Shown: positions 1-10,345 of the stretch, piece after piece
Layout: each line of letters starts with the position of its first letter
Position numbering within the stretch: the stretch's first letter is position 1
NCBI GenBank assembly: GCA_032718475.1
Contig: JAUCBJ010002232.1
Coordinates: forward strand, 1-57,821
DNA length: 57,821 nt
Direction of reading: 5' to 3'
From: Nemertoderma westbladi
Lineage: Eukaryota; Xenacoelomorpha; Nemertodermatida; Nemertodermatidae
Translations under genes and position numbers: made by a program
The notes under the pieces: model-generated
What the model saw: only the letters and a program-made list of their open reading frames with translations
Told to the model about the DNA's origin: nothing
Database searches by the model: none

Positions 1-1
1 T

Positions 2-3000
2 AGCAGCCGACCGGTGTCCACGGAGACACATGAGGGCCGACCGCAACAACGCGAAGTTCAACTTTCGCCGAACCCATGTGATGCACTCCGCATACCGCGT
101 TTCTCGCTTCTCCGCCAGGCGGTGCGCCAACCGCTTCACCAGATGTATGGCCGAAGGCGCCATACCACCAAACGCGGAGAATATCAGAGGCGTGAAGGTG
201 GCGTGTTCCACCTCCCTCACTCGTTCCTGATACTTTAGGTTCTTCCGCGCTTCATGGTAAAGGTGGGCTGACGGTAGGGACATGGCAGCATTAGTTTCTG
301 CCAGTGGATTGAAGACTGAGACGTCTAGGAACGTCTTCTGGAACCGATTGCCCCAGAAGCCGCTCACTGAGACGTCCAATCTCGCCAGCTGGTCCGTTGA
401 AGTGCTGCGGTGTTCAAACTGCTCGCCCGTTAGCGGTTGGAGGACTGGCTCCACAGCCACATTATGTGACACCTCCGTCAGAGCATCAGCGACAAAGTCC
501 CGGATCTCGTTGTGCCTGATGGAAGGAAATCCTCCAGTGGGGCACGACAGAACGTGGGTAGGAGAAAATCGCTCCCCACAGACACAACGAGACGGTAGAG
601 ACTTTGGCATCCACCCATATCGGAGGCACAGGGCATCCCTGAATTCACCCTTGTCCAGGTGGGTGTCCTGGAGGATGAGTGGCTTGGTGTTGAGCCAGAT
701 AGAAGCGCCCTTTTCGGTGGTCAGTCCGTGGAGCCGCCGCTGGGGAGGAGATAATATTCCCACCACTTCCTCTCTCTTTTCCATCGACTGGAGCAGCGCC
801 TCTACCTTCAACCTGCCCACCACCTCCTTTTGTTTCTCCCGGACCTGCGCCATTGTATCTGGTGTGGCGCTGATGAATGGCTCACAGACCCGAAGCGAGC
901 TGGTATACTGATGTGACAGGTCAGTGGGCACCGGAATGCCGATACCCCCGTCACGGACTGGCAGGGAAAGTAACAGGCGTTCCTCTTTTGAGATGGCTGG
1001 CCGATCGGTGAGACGGCAAAGGAATCGATTTACAGCCTCCTCCAACAGGGTGAGATGGGCTGGCGCGGTGGATACAACACGGGTGATGAACCGCCACCGA
1101 CAGGCAAGGCCAAACGCGAGGCCCGCGTACGCACAGTGGGGGTCCACTGCTGCCACCCCTGCGAGACGATCCACTTCCATGGCGAACTCCTGAGCCTTCT
1201 CTTCTAGGAACGTGGTGCGATACTCCTCAGTGCCAACAACCCCGCCGAGTAGCTCATGGCCTGTCGTGTTGATGGTGACACCAGTATTGGCGAAAAGAAT
1301 CTCAGCCTCTTCCAACATTGCTGGTTTCACTGTGAGGTGACACTTGGATGGGAAGTAGCCGAAGAGAGGACCCCTTGTGGTAGCGACCTCTAGGAAGGCC
1401 CGTAGGTCAGTGAGTTTTCCTGCCGCATTGCCATCATCCGCATACCACCGCTGTGTGGCCTTGCTTGCACGTCCCAACTCAGCTAATAGTGGCATAATGG
1501 AGCACCCATACATCGCCATGGCAATGGGGTCACCCTGTGTGGTCCCCTCTTCAGAGAGCAACGTCTCCCCTCCCACAAAGAGTCGAGCTGGTTCGCTGTA
1601 GCAATTGGTGACTACGGTGAGAAGGGCAGGGCAGACAACTCCAATGTTGTGGAGGGCAGCCGAACGGTTCAGTACGTTGAAGGCGTTTGTAGCGTCTATC
1701 TGTAGAACCCCGTCACAGTCGTCCGAGTCCCACTCCATCGTGAGGCTGTGGATGGCGAATTCAATGCCAGCCTTCTGACCCAGGCAGAGTTGGGTGTTCC
1801 CACCGACAGACTCAAGATCCTGACGGATACAATGGGTGATAGATTTACCTATGACGCGGCGCAACACCTCACCTATCCCTATGGGTCTGACGCCCGGGTT
1901 TTTGTCCAGTGCAATAAGTCTGGCAGACAGTAGCGCAGATAGAGACCCCTGAGAAGTCTTGGTCTGTGCGAGTTGTTTCGCCAAGTCTGCGATCCTCTCA
2001 CCCAGCTCGGAAGACTGTGTCCGAAACCGGGTAAGGAGGTGCTTCCAACCCTGAACATCAACTCCCGATGGACCCGCGGCGTTTCCCTTCATTCTAAGCA
2101 AGCTCCCAAGGATGAGCTTCCCATCGATCGCCTCAAACACAACGCTGTGGTGCTGTGGCGCCTCAGGGAAGTGCGATAGCAGGGTCGACTCGTCTGCGGG
2201 CTGCGCTGGAGGATGTTTCGCTCGCAGAACATCCCGGACCACCTTGGTTTTCCCATCTTTGTCCGTGAATGAGTCATTCAGACTCAGTGGAGAACCGCGG
2301 TGTAACTGTCCAAGAACTCTCGTCGCCGCCGAAATATTCCCAGTCAGCATGTGGCGGGTGAACGCCTTCTGGAGTGCTATGTCCTGAGAGGCTGGGGGTC
2401 GTCGCTTAGGAAGGTGTGTCTGAATGGCCCTGGCCTCCACCATGAGTTCGTCAAATTTTGCTTCCCTCCAGCTCACTAGACGGCGTTGGAGAATGTGCCG
2501 GTGTGTGGCCGTGGTGGAAGACCGACTGGGTTTCTGTAAGAGGAGAGCTGGCAATATCATCACTGCCGTGAGGGCGACCTCATGTAGGGGATTGTCACTG
2601 ATTGCCAGCGCCAACAACCGAGAAATCTCTGCCACCAATTCTCTACCCACGGCCCCCTGAGGAACCAGGAATAGGTTTGGCCTCCAGTGTACTATGCTGT
2701 TGTACACTGTGTTGATTGACTCTATTATTTGGTGCCTGGGCAAGGATTCATTGAACCATACCGCGGAGTCGACTCGACTTGTTGAAGTGAGTCCAACACT
2801 GGACAGGGAGGATGGCAGAGGTCGACCGATAGATGCCGAGGGTGCCAACTGGACTGGTGGGGGACCTGGCTGGATCGCTGGGGGACCCGACCGGACTGAA
2901 GGGGGACCCGACTGGTCTGAAGGGGGACCCGACTGGACTGCTGGGGGACCCGACTGGACTCCTGAGGGACCCGACTGGTCTGATGGGGGACCTGACTGGA

Positions 3001-4126
3001 CTGCTGGGGGACCCGACTGGACTCCTGAGGGACCCGACTGGTCTGAAGGGGGACCCAACTGGACTGCTGGGGGACCCGACTGGACTGATGGGGGACCCGA
3101 CTGGTCTGAAGGGGGACCCGACTGGACTGCTGGGGGACCCGACTGGACTCCTGAGGGACCCGACTGGTCTGATGGGGGACCCGACTGGTCTGAAGGGGGA
3201 CCCGACTGGACTGCTGGGGGACCCGACTGGACTCCTGAGGGACCCGACTGGTCTGATGGGGGACCCGACTGGACTGCTGGGGGACCCGACTGGACTCCTG
3301 AGGGACCCGACTGGTCTGAAGGGGGACCCGACTGGACTGCTGGGGGACCCGACTGGACTCCTGAGGGACCCGACTGGTCTGATGGGGGACCCAACTGATC
3401 TGCTGGGGGACCCGACTGGACTGATGGGGGACCCGACTGGGACTGCTGGGCGATCCGACTGGACTGGACATATGGGGGACCCGACTGGACTGATGGGGGA
3501 CCCGACTGGACTGCTGGGCGCACCGACTGGACTGATGAGGGACCCAACTGGACTGATGGGGGACCCGACTGGACTGCTGGGCGCACCGACTGGACTGCAG
3601 GGGGACCCGACTGGACTGAAGGGGGACCAGACTGGACTGCTGAGGGAACGGACTGGACTGCTCGGGGATCTGAAAAGTTCGGGGTCTGAAGTATAACGTC
3701 TTTAACTGCTGACCCCAAAGCAGACCCTGTAACGGGGCTCCGAATCCTAGATATGATGGCACTGGCCCTCGCTCGTGCTGCGCCCGGAGACCAAACTGGA
3801 GAGTTAAATGATGCTGACGCACTGGCAGCTAGCGGATTATCCTGGACGATCGGGGATCCACCCAGTATAGTTTCGTCCTGATCCATCAATGTATCGTCCG
3901 CTGGACTTTCCAAAGCAGCGCAAGAGTTAAGCGGCTGTGAGACTGACGGCTGGGAGAACGAAGGTCGTTCGTGGCGATCCGGTAGAGGTTGAGAGGAAGG
4001 GTGCTGGCTGTTCTCGCAATTACCGTTTCTTCCTGGGGCACACGATAAGCACCGCAAGCTATTCCTGACGCATATACATTTCTTGCAGCGCCCGGACCGT
4101 CCATTGCAGCCACAACAAGCTGCCAT
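2..4126 (-). CDS. Retroelement reverse transcriptase ORF, C-terminus off window
   Basis: One frame is open for 1375 codons from an ATG at 4126-4124 to the left edge, with no stop. Residues 4-38 hold a Cys cluster (start MAACCGCNGRSGRCKKC). Residues about 156-426 are a heptapeptide repeat (SGPPAVQ and variants). A conserved helical region follows, then an RT domain with IDATNAFN (Asp 811), a TTQGDP motif and the catalytic YADD at 895-898. Near the C-terminus is CVCG..H...C (Cys 1181, Cys 1183, His 1191, Cys 1195), then two LDVSV motifs near residue 1250. This resembles the zinc motif plus PD-(D/E)XK endonuclease of R2-like non-LTR elements. The same layout recurs in an abundant unclassified RT family of marine invertebrates. 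The protein would reverse-transcribe its RNA at a nicked target. The stop codon lies outside the window, so the ORF is missed by callers that need one. RT identity is certain; the clade is not. Confidence 0.9.
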   Translation of the reverse strand, partial: MAACCGCNGRSGRCKKCICVRNSLRCLSCAPGRNGNCENSQHPSSQPLPDRHERPSFSQPSVSQPLNSCAALESPADDTLMDQDETILGGSPIVQDNPLAASASASFNSPVWSPGAARARASAIISRIRSPVTGSALGSAVKDVILQTPNFSDPRAVQSVPSAVQSGPPSVQSGPPAVQSVRPAVQSGPPSVQLGPSSVQSVRPAVQSGPPSVQSGPPYVQSSRIAQQSQSGPPSVQSGPPADQLGPPSDQSGPSGVQSGPPAVQSGPPSDQSGPSGVQSGPPAVQSGPPSDQSGPSGVQSGPPAVQSGPPSDQSGPPSDQSGPSGVQSGPPAVQSGPPSDQSGPPSVQSGPPAVQLGPPSDQSGPSGVQSGPPAVQSGPPSDQSGPSGVQSGPPAVQSGPPSDQSGPPSVRSGPPAIQPGPPPVQLAPSASIGRPLPSSLSSVGLTSTSRVDSAVWFNESLPRHQIIESINTVYNSIVHWRPNLFLVPQGAVGRELVAEISRLLALAISDNPLHEVALTAVMILPALLLQKPSRSSTTATHRHILQRRLVSWREAKFDELMVEARAIQTHLPKRRPPASQDIALQKAFTRHMLTGNISAATRVLGQLHRGSPLSLNDSFTDKDGKTKVVRDVLRAKHPPAQPADESTLLSHFPEAPQHHSVVFEAIDGKLILGSLLRMKGNAAGPSGVDVQGWKHLLTRFRTQSSELGERIADLAKQLAQTKTSQGSLSALLSARLIALDKNPGVRPIGIGEVLRRVIGKSITHCIRQDLESVGGNTQLCLGQKAGIEFAIHSLTMEWDSDDCDGVLQIDATNAFNVLNRSAALHNIGVVCPALLTVVTNCYSEPARLFVGGETLLSEEGTTQGDPIAMAMYGCSIMPLLAELGRASKATQRWYADDGNAAGKLTDLRAFLEVATTRGPLFGYFPSKCHLTVKPAMLEEAEILFANTGVTINTTGHELLGGVVGTEEYRTTFLEEKAQEFAMEVDRLAGVAAVDPHCAYAGLAFGLACRWRFITRVVSTAPAHLTLLEEAVNRFLCRLTDRPAISKEERLLLSLPVRDGGIGIPVPTDLSHQYTSSLRVCEPFISATPDTMAQVREKQKEVVGRLKVEALLQSMEKREEVVGILSPPQRRLHGLTTEKGASIWLNTKPLILQDTHLDKGEFRDALCLRYGWMPKSLPSRCVCGERFSPTHVLSCPTGGFPSIRHNEIRDFVADALTEVSHNVAVEPVLQPLTGEQFEHRSTSTDQLARLDVSVSGFWGNRFQKTFLDVSVFNPLAETNAAMSLPSAHLYHEARKNLKYQERVREVEHATFTPLIFSAFGGMAPSAIHLVKRLAHRLAEKRETRYAECITWVRRKLNFALLRSALMCLRGHRSAA
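2852..3660 (-). repeat. 21-bp coding minisatellite inside the RT ORF
   Basis: About 38 tandem units of 21 bp built on gggggacccgactggact. Unit length is a multiple of three and no unit holds a stop, so all minus frames and most plus frames are open. In the RT frame it reads as Pro/Ser/Gln heptapeptides (SGPPAVQ, SGPSGVQ, SGPPSDQ), a probable disordered linker between the Cys cluster and the RT domain. A degenerate unit near 3440-3480 keeps the frame. Confidence 0.9.
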
Positions 4127-4311
4127 CAAAACGCCGGCTGCAGTGACGCGTTCACTCGAATAGAGAGGCGACACAATCAGAAATATATAATTTGGCGCCA
4201 CAAAGTCTGACAGTTGTCAAGGCAGTAGTCAGTACAGCAGTACAGTTGTATTGAGTTGTACAGTGATATTATTGTTGGTAGATACGGTGTCACTCAAGTA
4301 CTTGTTGGTCA
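4127..4311. other. Probable 5' flank of the RT element
   Basis: This stretch lies upstream of the RT start codon and is not coding. It holds agtcagtacagcagtacag-type short repeats. It may be the element's 5' UTR, but no boundary is visible. Confidence 0.3.
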
Positions 4312-4413
4312 AGCACTGCCTGAAGTACTGCCTGAAGTACTGCGTGAAGTACTGCCTGAAGTACTGCCTGAAGTACTGCCTGAAGTACTGCCCTGAGTTC
4401 TGGGTGAAGTACT
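4312..4413. repeat. 12-bp minisatellite
   Basis: About eight copies of cctgaagtactg with a few substitutions. The 12-bp period leaves frames open on both strands, but nothing else supports coding. Confidence 0.85.
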
Positions 4414-4904
4414 ACCTCTACGCTGCACCCCTGATACGTGCCCGCGCTAACCTCTTCACCCAACCCACAAACAATGCGAATATGGCCGCGGGCGGTAGTC
4501 GGCACCGAATCACCCGCATTGAATCCTTCGGTTGTGTCAACGCATCGTTTCGGCAAGATCCGTTGTTCCACCAGGTCGGGTAAAGTGGATCCGTCTGTCT
4601 TCACAGACATTGGCCTAATGGATCTCCTTTGTATCTGCCTGCAGGATGGACGGTCGGTCGGCAGATTGATAAATCGGGGTTTCTTAGAAAAATATTAATT
4701 CTATGCGAGTTCCTTGTTTATGGTGGATTTGTACCCATAGTACTGTAGTAATAGTTGCCATAAGAAATCATAGAACTTTTCATTGACATTCGGCAGCTTT
4801 GTTGTACAACACGTTAAATTAGCTCCATATTGAAAGGTCACACTGTTTGCATTGAGTGATGAATATGAATTTTGCAAATTATTATGTGGCCTAATATGAT
4901 GTTA

Positions 4905-5092
4905 GGACAATTGCGACCTGGACAATTGCGACCCGGACAATTGCGACCCGGACAATTGCGACCCGGACAATTGCGACCCTTGGTTTTAGAAAAAATTGAT
5001 GGGTCGCAATTGACCGGGTCGCAATTGTCCGGGTCGCAATTGTCCGGGTCGCAATTGTCCGGGTCGCAATCGTCCGGGTCGCAATTGTCCGG
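4905..5092. repeat. 15-bp minisatellite in inverted arrays (hairpin)
   Basis: The left arm at 4905-4978 is five copies of gacaattgcgacccg. A 22-bp AT-rich spacer follows (4979-5000). The right arm at 5001-5092 is about six copies of the reverse complement, cgggtcgcaattgtc. The arms can pair into a stem of about 75 bp. The outer flanks atgatgttagga and cctaatattatcat are also loosely inverted, which suggests a small foldback element. Confidence 0.9.
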
Positions 5093-5890
5093 ACTCCGCC
5101 TAATATTATCATTAGAAAGACTTGAAGTTACCATGATCTGAGACCCGATTATCAGACAGAGCATTGAGTCAACCTGTAATTATTTATCGTTTTAAATTCC
5201 TAGAATATAAACCGAGTAACTTGCTTTTTCTGTTTACATCATCAAACTAATTAGAAAACAAATTGTACATTGTAATTCATCTGTTCCAGAATGCCAGATA
5301 GCTGTATGTGAAATTTTATACGAAAAAGACTTTCAAGAGGAACAGCTACAATGATGTCAACAGTACTACTCATACAACCAATGATATTTTTAATATTAAA
5401 TGTAGAAAGGTGTCAATTTTGTCGGAGGGCGTGGTCCAATGGGTTCTCTTGCCGTCGAGATTGCCCTAAGGCAGCATCACAAAAGCAACATGAGGCACAT
5501 ATTGTATATACAGTGCCTACAAGATACGACAACACCATAGACGGTACAGGGGGCCACACCCTCCCTCACTATTGTGACACCTTGTTACTTAATGACTCAA
5601 CCGTATTTATACCGTCTAAGTAACAAGTTAGATTCTACTAATACAATAATGGTTAAACATTTTACCCACTTGGAAATAAGAATCATTATACATTCATATG
5701 CATTAATCCAAAATAACATAATGTTATGTGGTTGTTTACCATAAGATCATGTCAATTGCGCTAATTAATAACAAATCTACTGCTAATTCACGGGTGTAAA
5801 GCGCAACGCCGACAGGCGTTATAAATGTTAATGGAAATGAGCAGGTTACAGTAGCAGCAGGCTATTTCTAACCAAAACAATATAACAAGA
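5093..5890. other. No gene recognised
   Basis: AT-rich DNA. A 90-codon ATG frame at 5351-5623 has no recognisable motif or codon pattern. A short hairpin lies near 5809 (aacgccgacaggcgtt). Confidence 0.4.
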
Positions 5891-6005
5891 AATTATGTAA
5901 CAGCTTCATTTTTATATAATAACGGTTTACACCCCTAGTACACTAATTTTGCTAATTATGTAACTCTGGCGTTAGCAGATTTGCAAAGCCACCATCTTCA
6001 GCTTC

Positions 6006-6011
<6 letters not shown>
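5891..6011. repeat. Left copy of long direct repeat (candidate target duplication)
   Basis: This 121-bp segment runs from aattatgtaacagcttcatt to cagcttcataatt. It recurs in the same orientation at 8754-8880 with a 6-bp indel (aggcct) and a few substitutions. The pair exactly brackets a truncated non-LTR insertion. Confidence 0.8.

Positions 6012-6077
<66 letters not shown>
6008..6077. repeat. (TAA)n microsatellite, probable retroelement tail
   Basis: About 23 uninterrupted taa units abut the left direct repeat. On the minus strand this forms the 3' tail of the CR1/L2-like insertion, and CR1-group elements usually end in a microsatellite rather than poly-A. Confidence 0.85.
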
Positions 6078-6419
6078 TTATTTATAACGCGCCTTTTAAG
6101 GGCAATAAATCAAGGCGCACGTACGCGTACACAATTAGTTAATTACTACATAATGACATTACAATCAATAATTGTATACTTTAAAATCAATAATGTTTAA
6201 AAATTACGGTATGTACTAATTAAAAAATATATAATGAACAAACAGAAGTCATGATTCGATAATTACACGTTCGTGGGGACTTCGCGCAGCACGAGGCCTA
6301 GTTATTATATACAAATTAAAATGCAGCGACTGTATCACAAAATCAGGTTTTGAGAAATTTACCCACACCACCAATCAATCAAAGAAAGGTGGACAGTACG
6401 TGTTCACCCCTTTTAATCT

Positions 6420-6438
6420 CCCCCCCCCCCCCCCCCCC
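6420..6438. repeat. Poly-C tract
   Basis: 19 consecutive C residues. Confidence 0.95.
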
Positions 6439-6522
6439 ACCCTTCCCAACCACCAATACATAACCGCGACATCTACCACCCACGGAAGGGTAGCACGAAC
6501 TTATTTCCAATCGCACGTTAAA

Positions 6523-6830
6523 TATGCAAAGCCAGGTGGTTTATAGGAATATAATAAACGCAGTACTCGTTTTCATTATAAGCCTCTTTGCGTTCGTCCT
6601 GTTTTGTATTTAAATATATTTCTTAAACGCAAGCTAGGACGATCTTTATAATAATAATAACTAGGGATGCGATCAATATGTGAAGCCAGGTGGTTTATAT
6701 AATAATTTAGTCAACGCAGTACTCGTCTTCATTATATGCCTCGTTGCGCTCGTCGCTTGTCCTGTTTTGTCATAAAATATTTTTCCTAAACGCAGACTGA
6801 CGATCTTTATACAGTTATAACTATGCGAAG
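6523..6830. repeat. Tandem duplication of about 155 bp
   Basis: Two diverged direct copies (about 6523-6665 and 6675-6830). Both start with aatatg.gaagccaggtgg, share acgcagtactcgt, and end near gacgatctttata. Confidence 0.75.
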
Positions 6831-7971
6831 TTTCGAAACTGTGCGAGTAACTGTTGATACATCTATGTGGAGATGTGTGATATGTGGAGATGTGTGATAC
6901 AACGCCAACGCATCTTATGCCGATGTAGTAATATGGGTATTGAAATAATATTAAATCAATGTACACTCTTAAAGCTGCAGCGAAAAAATGTAGCTAATTT
7001 CCTAGGTTACATATAAAATAATAATATTATTTTTAAGAACATTAATTTTACTACTTTGCAAAAATTCAATTAAAAAATAACCAGACATATACATTGTGGA
7101 ATAAACTATTTCAGAAGCCTACAACAGCCATGCCATGGATTGTATTTATGTTATTATATCTGTCATTTAACTGAGATAGCAATAGTAGTAATAGTCGAAC
7201 GGTTATGCGGCCCGTCCAGCCTATAATAAACACAATTCAGTGATTGGGCTGGAATAGCAATACTGGTTGCCTCTATTACAATTCCTCTCAGGTTAGTCTA
7301 CAGCCACAACTCCCAGCAGCTAGCTCCACACCAGCAGAGACTTGACCAATAATGGGAAGGATTAAATTTGTACTCAATAATTGTGCGGTTTAATTACGTT
7401 TAGATCAATTAAAGACACATTTATTAAAGCAAATCACTTAAACTAATTAAAAACTATAATAGAATGGCGTATGGGGATTATATCTGTATAATTTTTAAGT
7501 ATAATTATTTAAATCTTATACTGTAAAACAATTAATTTCCTTTAAAAGGCAGGTTGAAAATGGCGTTTTCACCGCAATCAACTTAATTAACTAATTAAGT
7601 GCTATTATCTTAGCTTCTCGAAGGCCACACGGAAATTCTACTTGGAAAATTTATAAACTTTTGCCAAACAACATGTGTACCAAGTTTGGATAGATTTCAT
7701 CAAAGATTGGCCGAGTTATTAACGTTTAAAATTGAACACGACAGAACGACAGAACGACAGAACGACAGGTTGATTAATGGTACCACTACGCTAAGGCTCA
7801 CTCACTTCGTGGCTCGCCCCACAATATTAAGTAAAAAGTTATTTATTACACTGTGCTGATATCTCATTAAAACAAAGCTCAATAAAAAGATAAATCCACA
7901 TCAAGTGGTATATGGGGGGGGGGGGGTCCATTCAGGGTTGCAAGTATTGGATACAATTAAAATATATTTGC

Positions 7972-8730
7972 CTATTGACCGTATTCTAACGAAAAGTAGT
8001 GTGTTTTCAGCCGCGACTTAAACAATTCCACGGTGTGTGCACTGCGGGCCGAATAAGGGAGAGCGTTCCATAAACGGGGCCCGGCAACTGAGAAAGCCCG
8101 CCGCCTCCCGTAACTTTCTAGCCGATAACGAGGCGCAACCAGAGTTAGTTCATCATCACGTGAACGCAGAGAACGATGAGGAATGTACCGGGTCAGCAAA
8201 TTCTTTAAATAGCTCGGAGCGTAGCCATTGAAACACTTATATACTATAAGTACAATCTTAAAGTCAATGCGTCGCAATACAGGCAACATGTGGAGATATT
8301 CGAGCACCGGTTTAATATGTTCTCGTTTCTTTGTGCCTGTAAGTAGGCGCGCCGCAGAGTTCTGGACATATTGTAGTTTGTTAATATATTTGTCTGGCAA
8401 TCCATAATATAACGAATTGTTATTATCTAAAGAGCTGGTGATAAATGCGTGGATTAGCGTTTCGAGGTCATGTTTTGCTAAACACCGCCGTATTTTTGAT
8501 AAATTTCGGATGTGGAAAAACAAAAACGCACTGCGAACAGTTAGAGATATTTGTTTACTGAACGTCATATAAAGATCCATAGTAAAGCCGATATTGCGGG
8601 CATCGGTGCTGCAGCCCACCACGTCGTTACCAATACGTATTTGTGGGTTGTCAACTGATGTGCCAAATCGCGACTGCAGTAGCAGCACTTCGGTTTTCTC
8701 GGAGTTCATCTTGAGCATATATGTGTACAT
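7972..8730 (-). pseudogene. C-terminal fragment of CR1/L2-like reverse transcriptase
   Basis: 252 codons remain open. The start, KMNSEKTEVLLL, matches the region just after the catalytic core of CR1/L2-group RTs. The family's C-terminal landmarks follow: LQYVQNSAARLLTG, LPVLRRIDFKI, LKNLLTRYIPHRSLRS, YGRRRAFSVAGPRLWNALP and a final FKSRLKTHYF. The endonuclease and the FADD-containing RT core are missing, because the insertion is 5'-truncated at about 8753. An upstream in-frame tga lies within the last few codons before the truncation. It cannot encode an active enzyme. Confidence 0.85.
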
Positions 8731-8753
8731 CGATTTCTGAACTCGTCACTTCG

Positions 8754-8880
8754 AATTATGTAACAGCTTCATTTTTATATAATAACGGTTTACACCCCTA
8801 GTAGGCCTACACTACTTTTGCTAATTATGTAACTCTGGCGTTAGCAGATTTGCAAAGCCACCATCTTCAGCTTCATAATT
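8754..8880. repeat. Right copy of long direct repeat (candidate target duplication)
   Basis: Partner of 5891-6011. It has the same start and end, with taggcctacac inserted where the left copy has tacac. Sequence diverges immediately outside the repeats. Confidence 0.8.
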
Positions 8881-10282
8881 TCTATCTAATTCTATATTTT
8901 TTCAATTTTTTAGTTCGACTTATCAAAATGAAGCGGCAGTTTTCTTGCCAACCACAACAGAAGAATTCAGGCGACTCTAATCTGCTGGACTCATGTTATA
9001 TAAACTTATCGTGGGTATCTTTAATTCATTCTACATAAATATACATAAGTCTGCAACACATGCCACGAAATTATGGACCTCATGCGAATGCTAAACTACA
9101 CAAATTCCTCAGCAGTATATGCTTAATGAATTTAGAGTAGAATTGATATGTGCTCCGTGATTGAAGTCTTACTGTAAAGGATTGCTCGTGTCTTCTACAC
9201 GATAAGCTCCTAAACGGCTTTTAAAAGTATCTCAAAATATTTCCAAGTGCTAATACACTTGGAACACACTGTTTTTGGTTTCTCGGTCGAGAAGATTGAC
9301 TTGAAAATAGCTCGCATAAGACACTGTCGGTCCTTCAACGACTTGTTATGTACTGACTTCCACAACCCTTTCCAGATAGTATTAAAACACAGTGATTTCT
9401 ATTTTCCAGATGTTATTAAAATGGAATACTAATAGTGTACGGTACGTACGTAACACCTTAGAAAAACCTCTGGGAAGAGGGAAAAAGAGAAACCGGGTGA
9501 GGGATGCTTTGGGTCCGTTAGGATCCAAAATATAGCCTCGAAAAATAATACAATCCAAAATAATTGTAACCAAAATGTAGTACATAAAATAGAAAATTTT
9601 AATAGTTTCTTATGCTAAAATACTTAACGAAAAAAATAGTGGTGAAAAGTGCTAATTAACTTGGTGCGTCTTCATGCTATTGGAAACTTTGCAATATGAC
9701 TTTCTGTGTCAAAACGGGGTGGGACCGATTTGACGCAGGGCAGGAAGTTAGCTGCTACTTTGTCCTACGACTCAGAGGTTTGACCGAAGGTCGCTCCAAT
9801 GAGCCTACCGTCCGAGTGCGCAAGCACTAGAGGGCTGGTTGGCCAAAAGCTCTGTCTCAGCGGGAACTACCCACGCTCCTAAACCCCAGCTTACTAGGCG
9901 AAGTAAAGGTGAGTATAGGAACAGTCCAGCCCGACTGATGAGAACTGAGCCAAGATAACGTGCCCAGGGCCGCCATCTACAGGGCCGAGTGTTACTGACC
10001 GCATTGAATTGGTAAAATGTGGTCCCTTATAAACCCGGTTTTTGGGGCCAATGTGGAGTTGACCCTTAATTATCACTTGATAAGGATGGTGGTCTTTCCT
10101 TAGCAAGGATATGTTAAATACACGTTAAGTTATGATTGAAATTGACAAATAAACTGACCAATATTCGTATACACTCAATACTATGTCATTGAGAGTTTAT
10201 TTTGGATATAACTAGAAAGCCAGCAAGCTGTTAATACCAACATCTGCTGTCACTGTGCTCAATCCTACTGTACTTGTTGCTA
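8881..10282. other. No gene recognised
   Basis: AT-rich DNA with short open frames only. None shows a recognisable domain, and no RNA gene was seen. Confidence 0.4.
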
Positions 10283-10345
10283 GCTGAATAAATGGTTAGA
10301 GTGTGAGACTTCCAACCCCGGTGGTCACCAGTTCGATCCCATCTG
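10283..10345 (+). mobile_element. tRNA-like SINE fragment
   Basis: An A-box-like tggttagagtg (10293-10303) and a near-consensus B box agttcgatccc (10330-10340) are spaced as in a tRNA, with gagacttccaac between them. The flanks do not form an acceptor stem, so this is more likely a tRNA-derived SINE remnant than a tRNA gene. Confidence 0.45.

Larger units (their letters stand above)
6012..8753 (-). mobile_element. 5'-truncated CR1/L2-like non-LTR retrotransposon
   Basis: The insertion lies on the minus strand. Its 3' end is the (ATT)n tail at 6012-6077, and its 5' end at about 8753 is truncated just upstream of the C-terminal part of the RT. It is bracketed by direct repeats of about 120 bp. 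The segment between ORF and tail is unusually long (about 1.9 kb) and holds a duplicated block at 6523-6830, a poly-C tract and a poly-G tract near 7917, so further nested insertions are likely. Confidence 0.7.

Noticed and set aside
2694-3822. Plus- and minus-strand ORFs through the 21-bp minisatellite in other frames
   Set aside because: They are shadows of a repeat whose unit is a multiple of three. Only the minus frame joined to the RT has conserved domains on both sides.
4838-5164. ORFs over the inverted 15-bp arrays
   Set aside because: The repeat unit is a multiple of three and stop-free. No other coding evidence.
10283-10345. Functional tRNA gene
   Set aside because: A- and B-box-like words are present, but the acceptor and anticodon stems do not pair.
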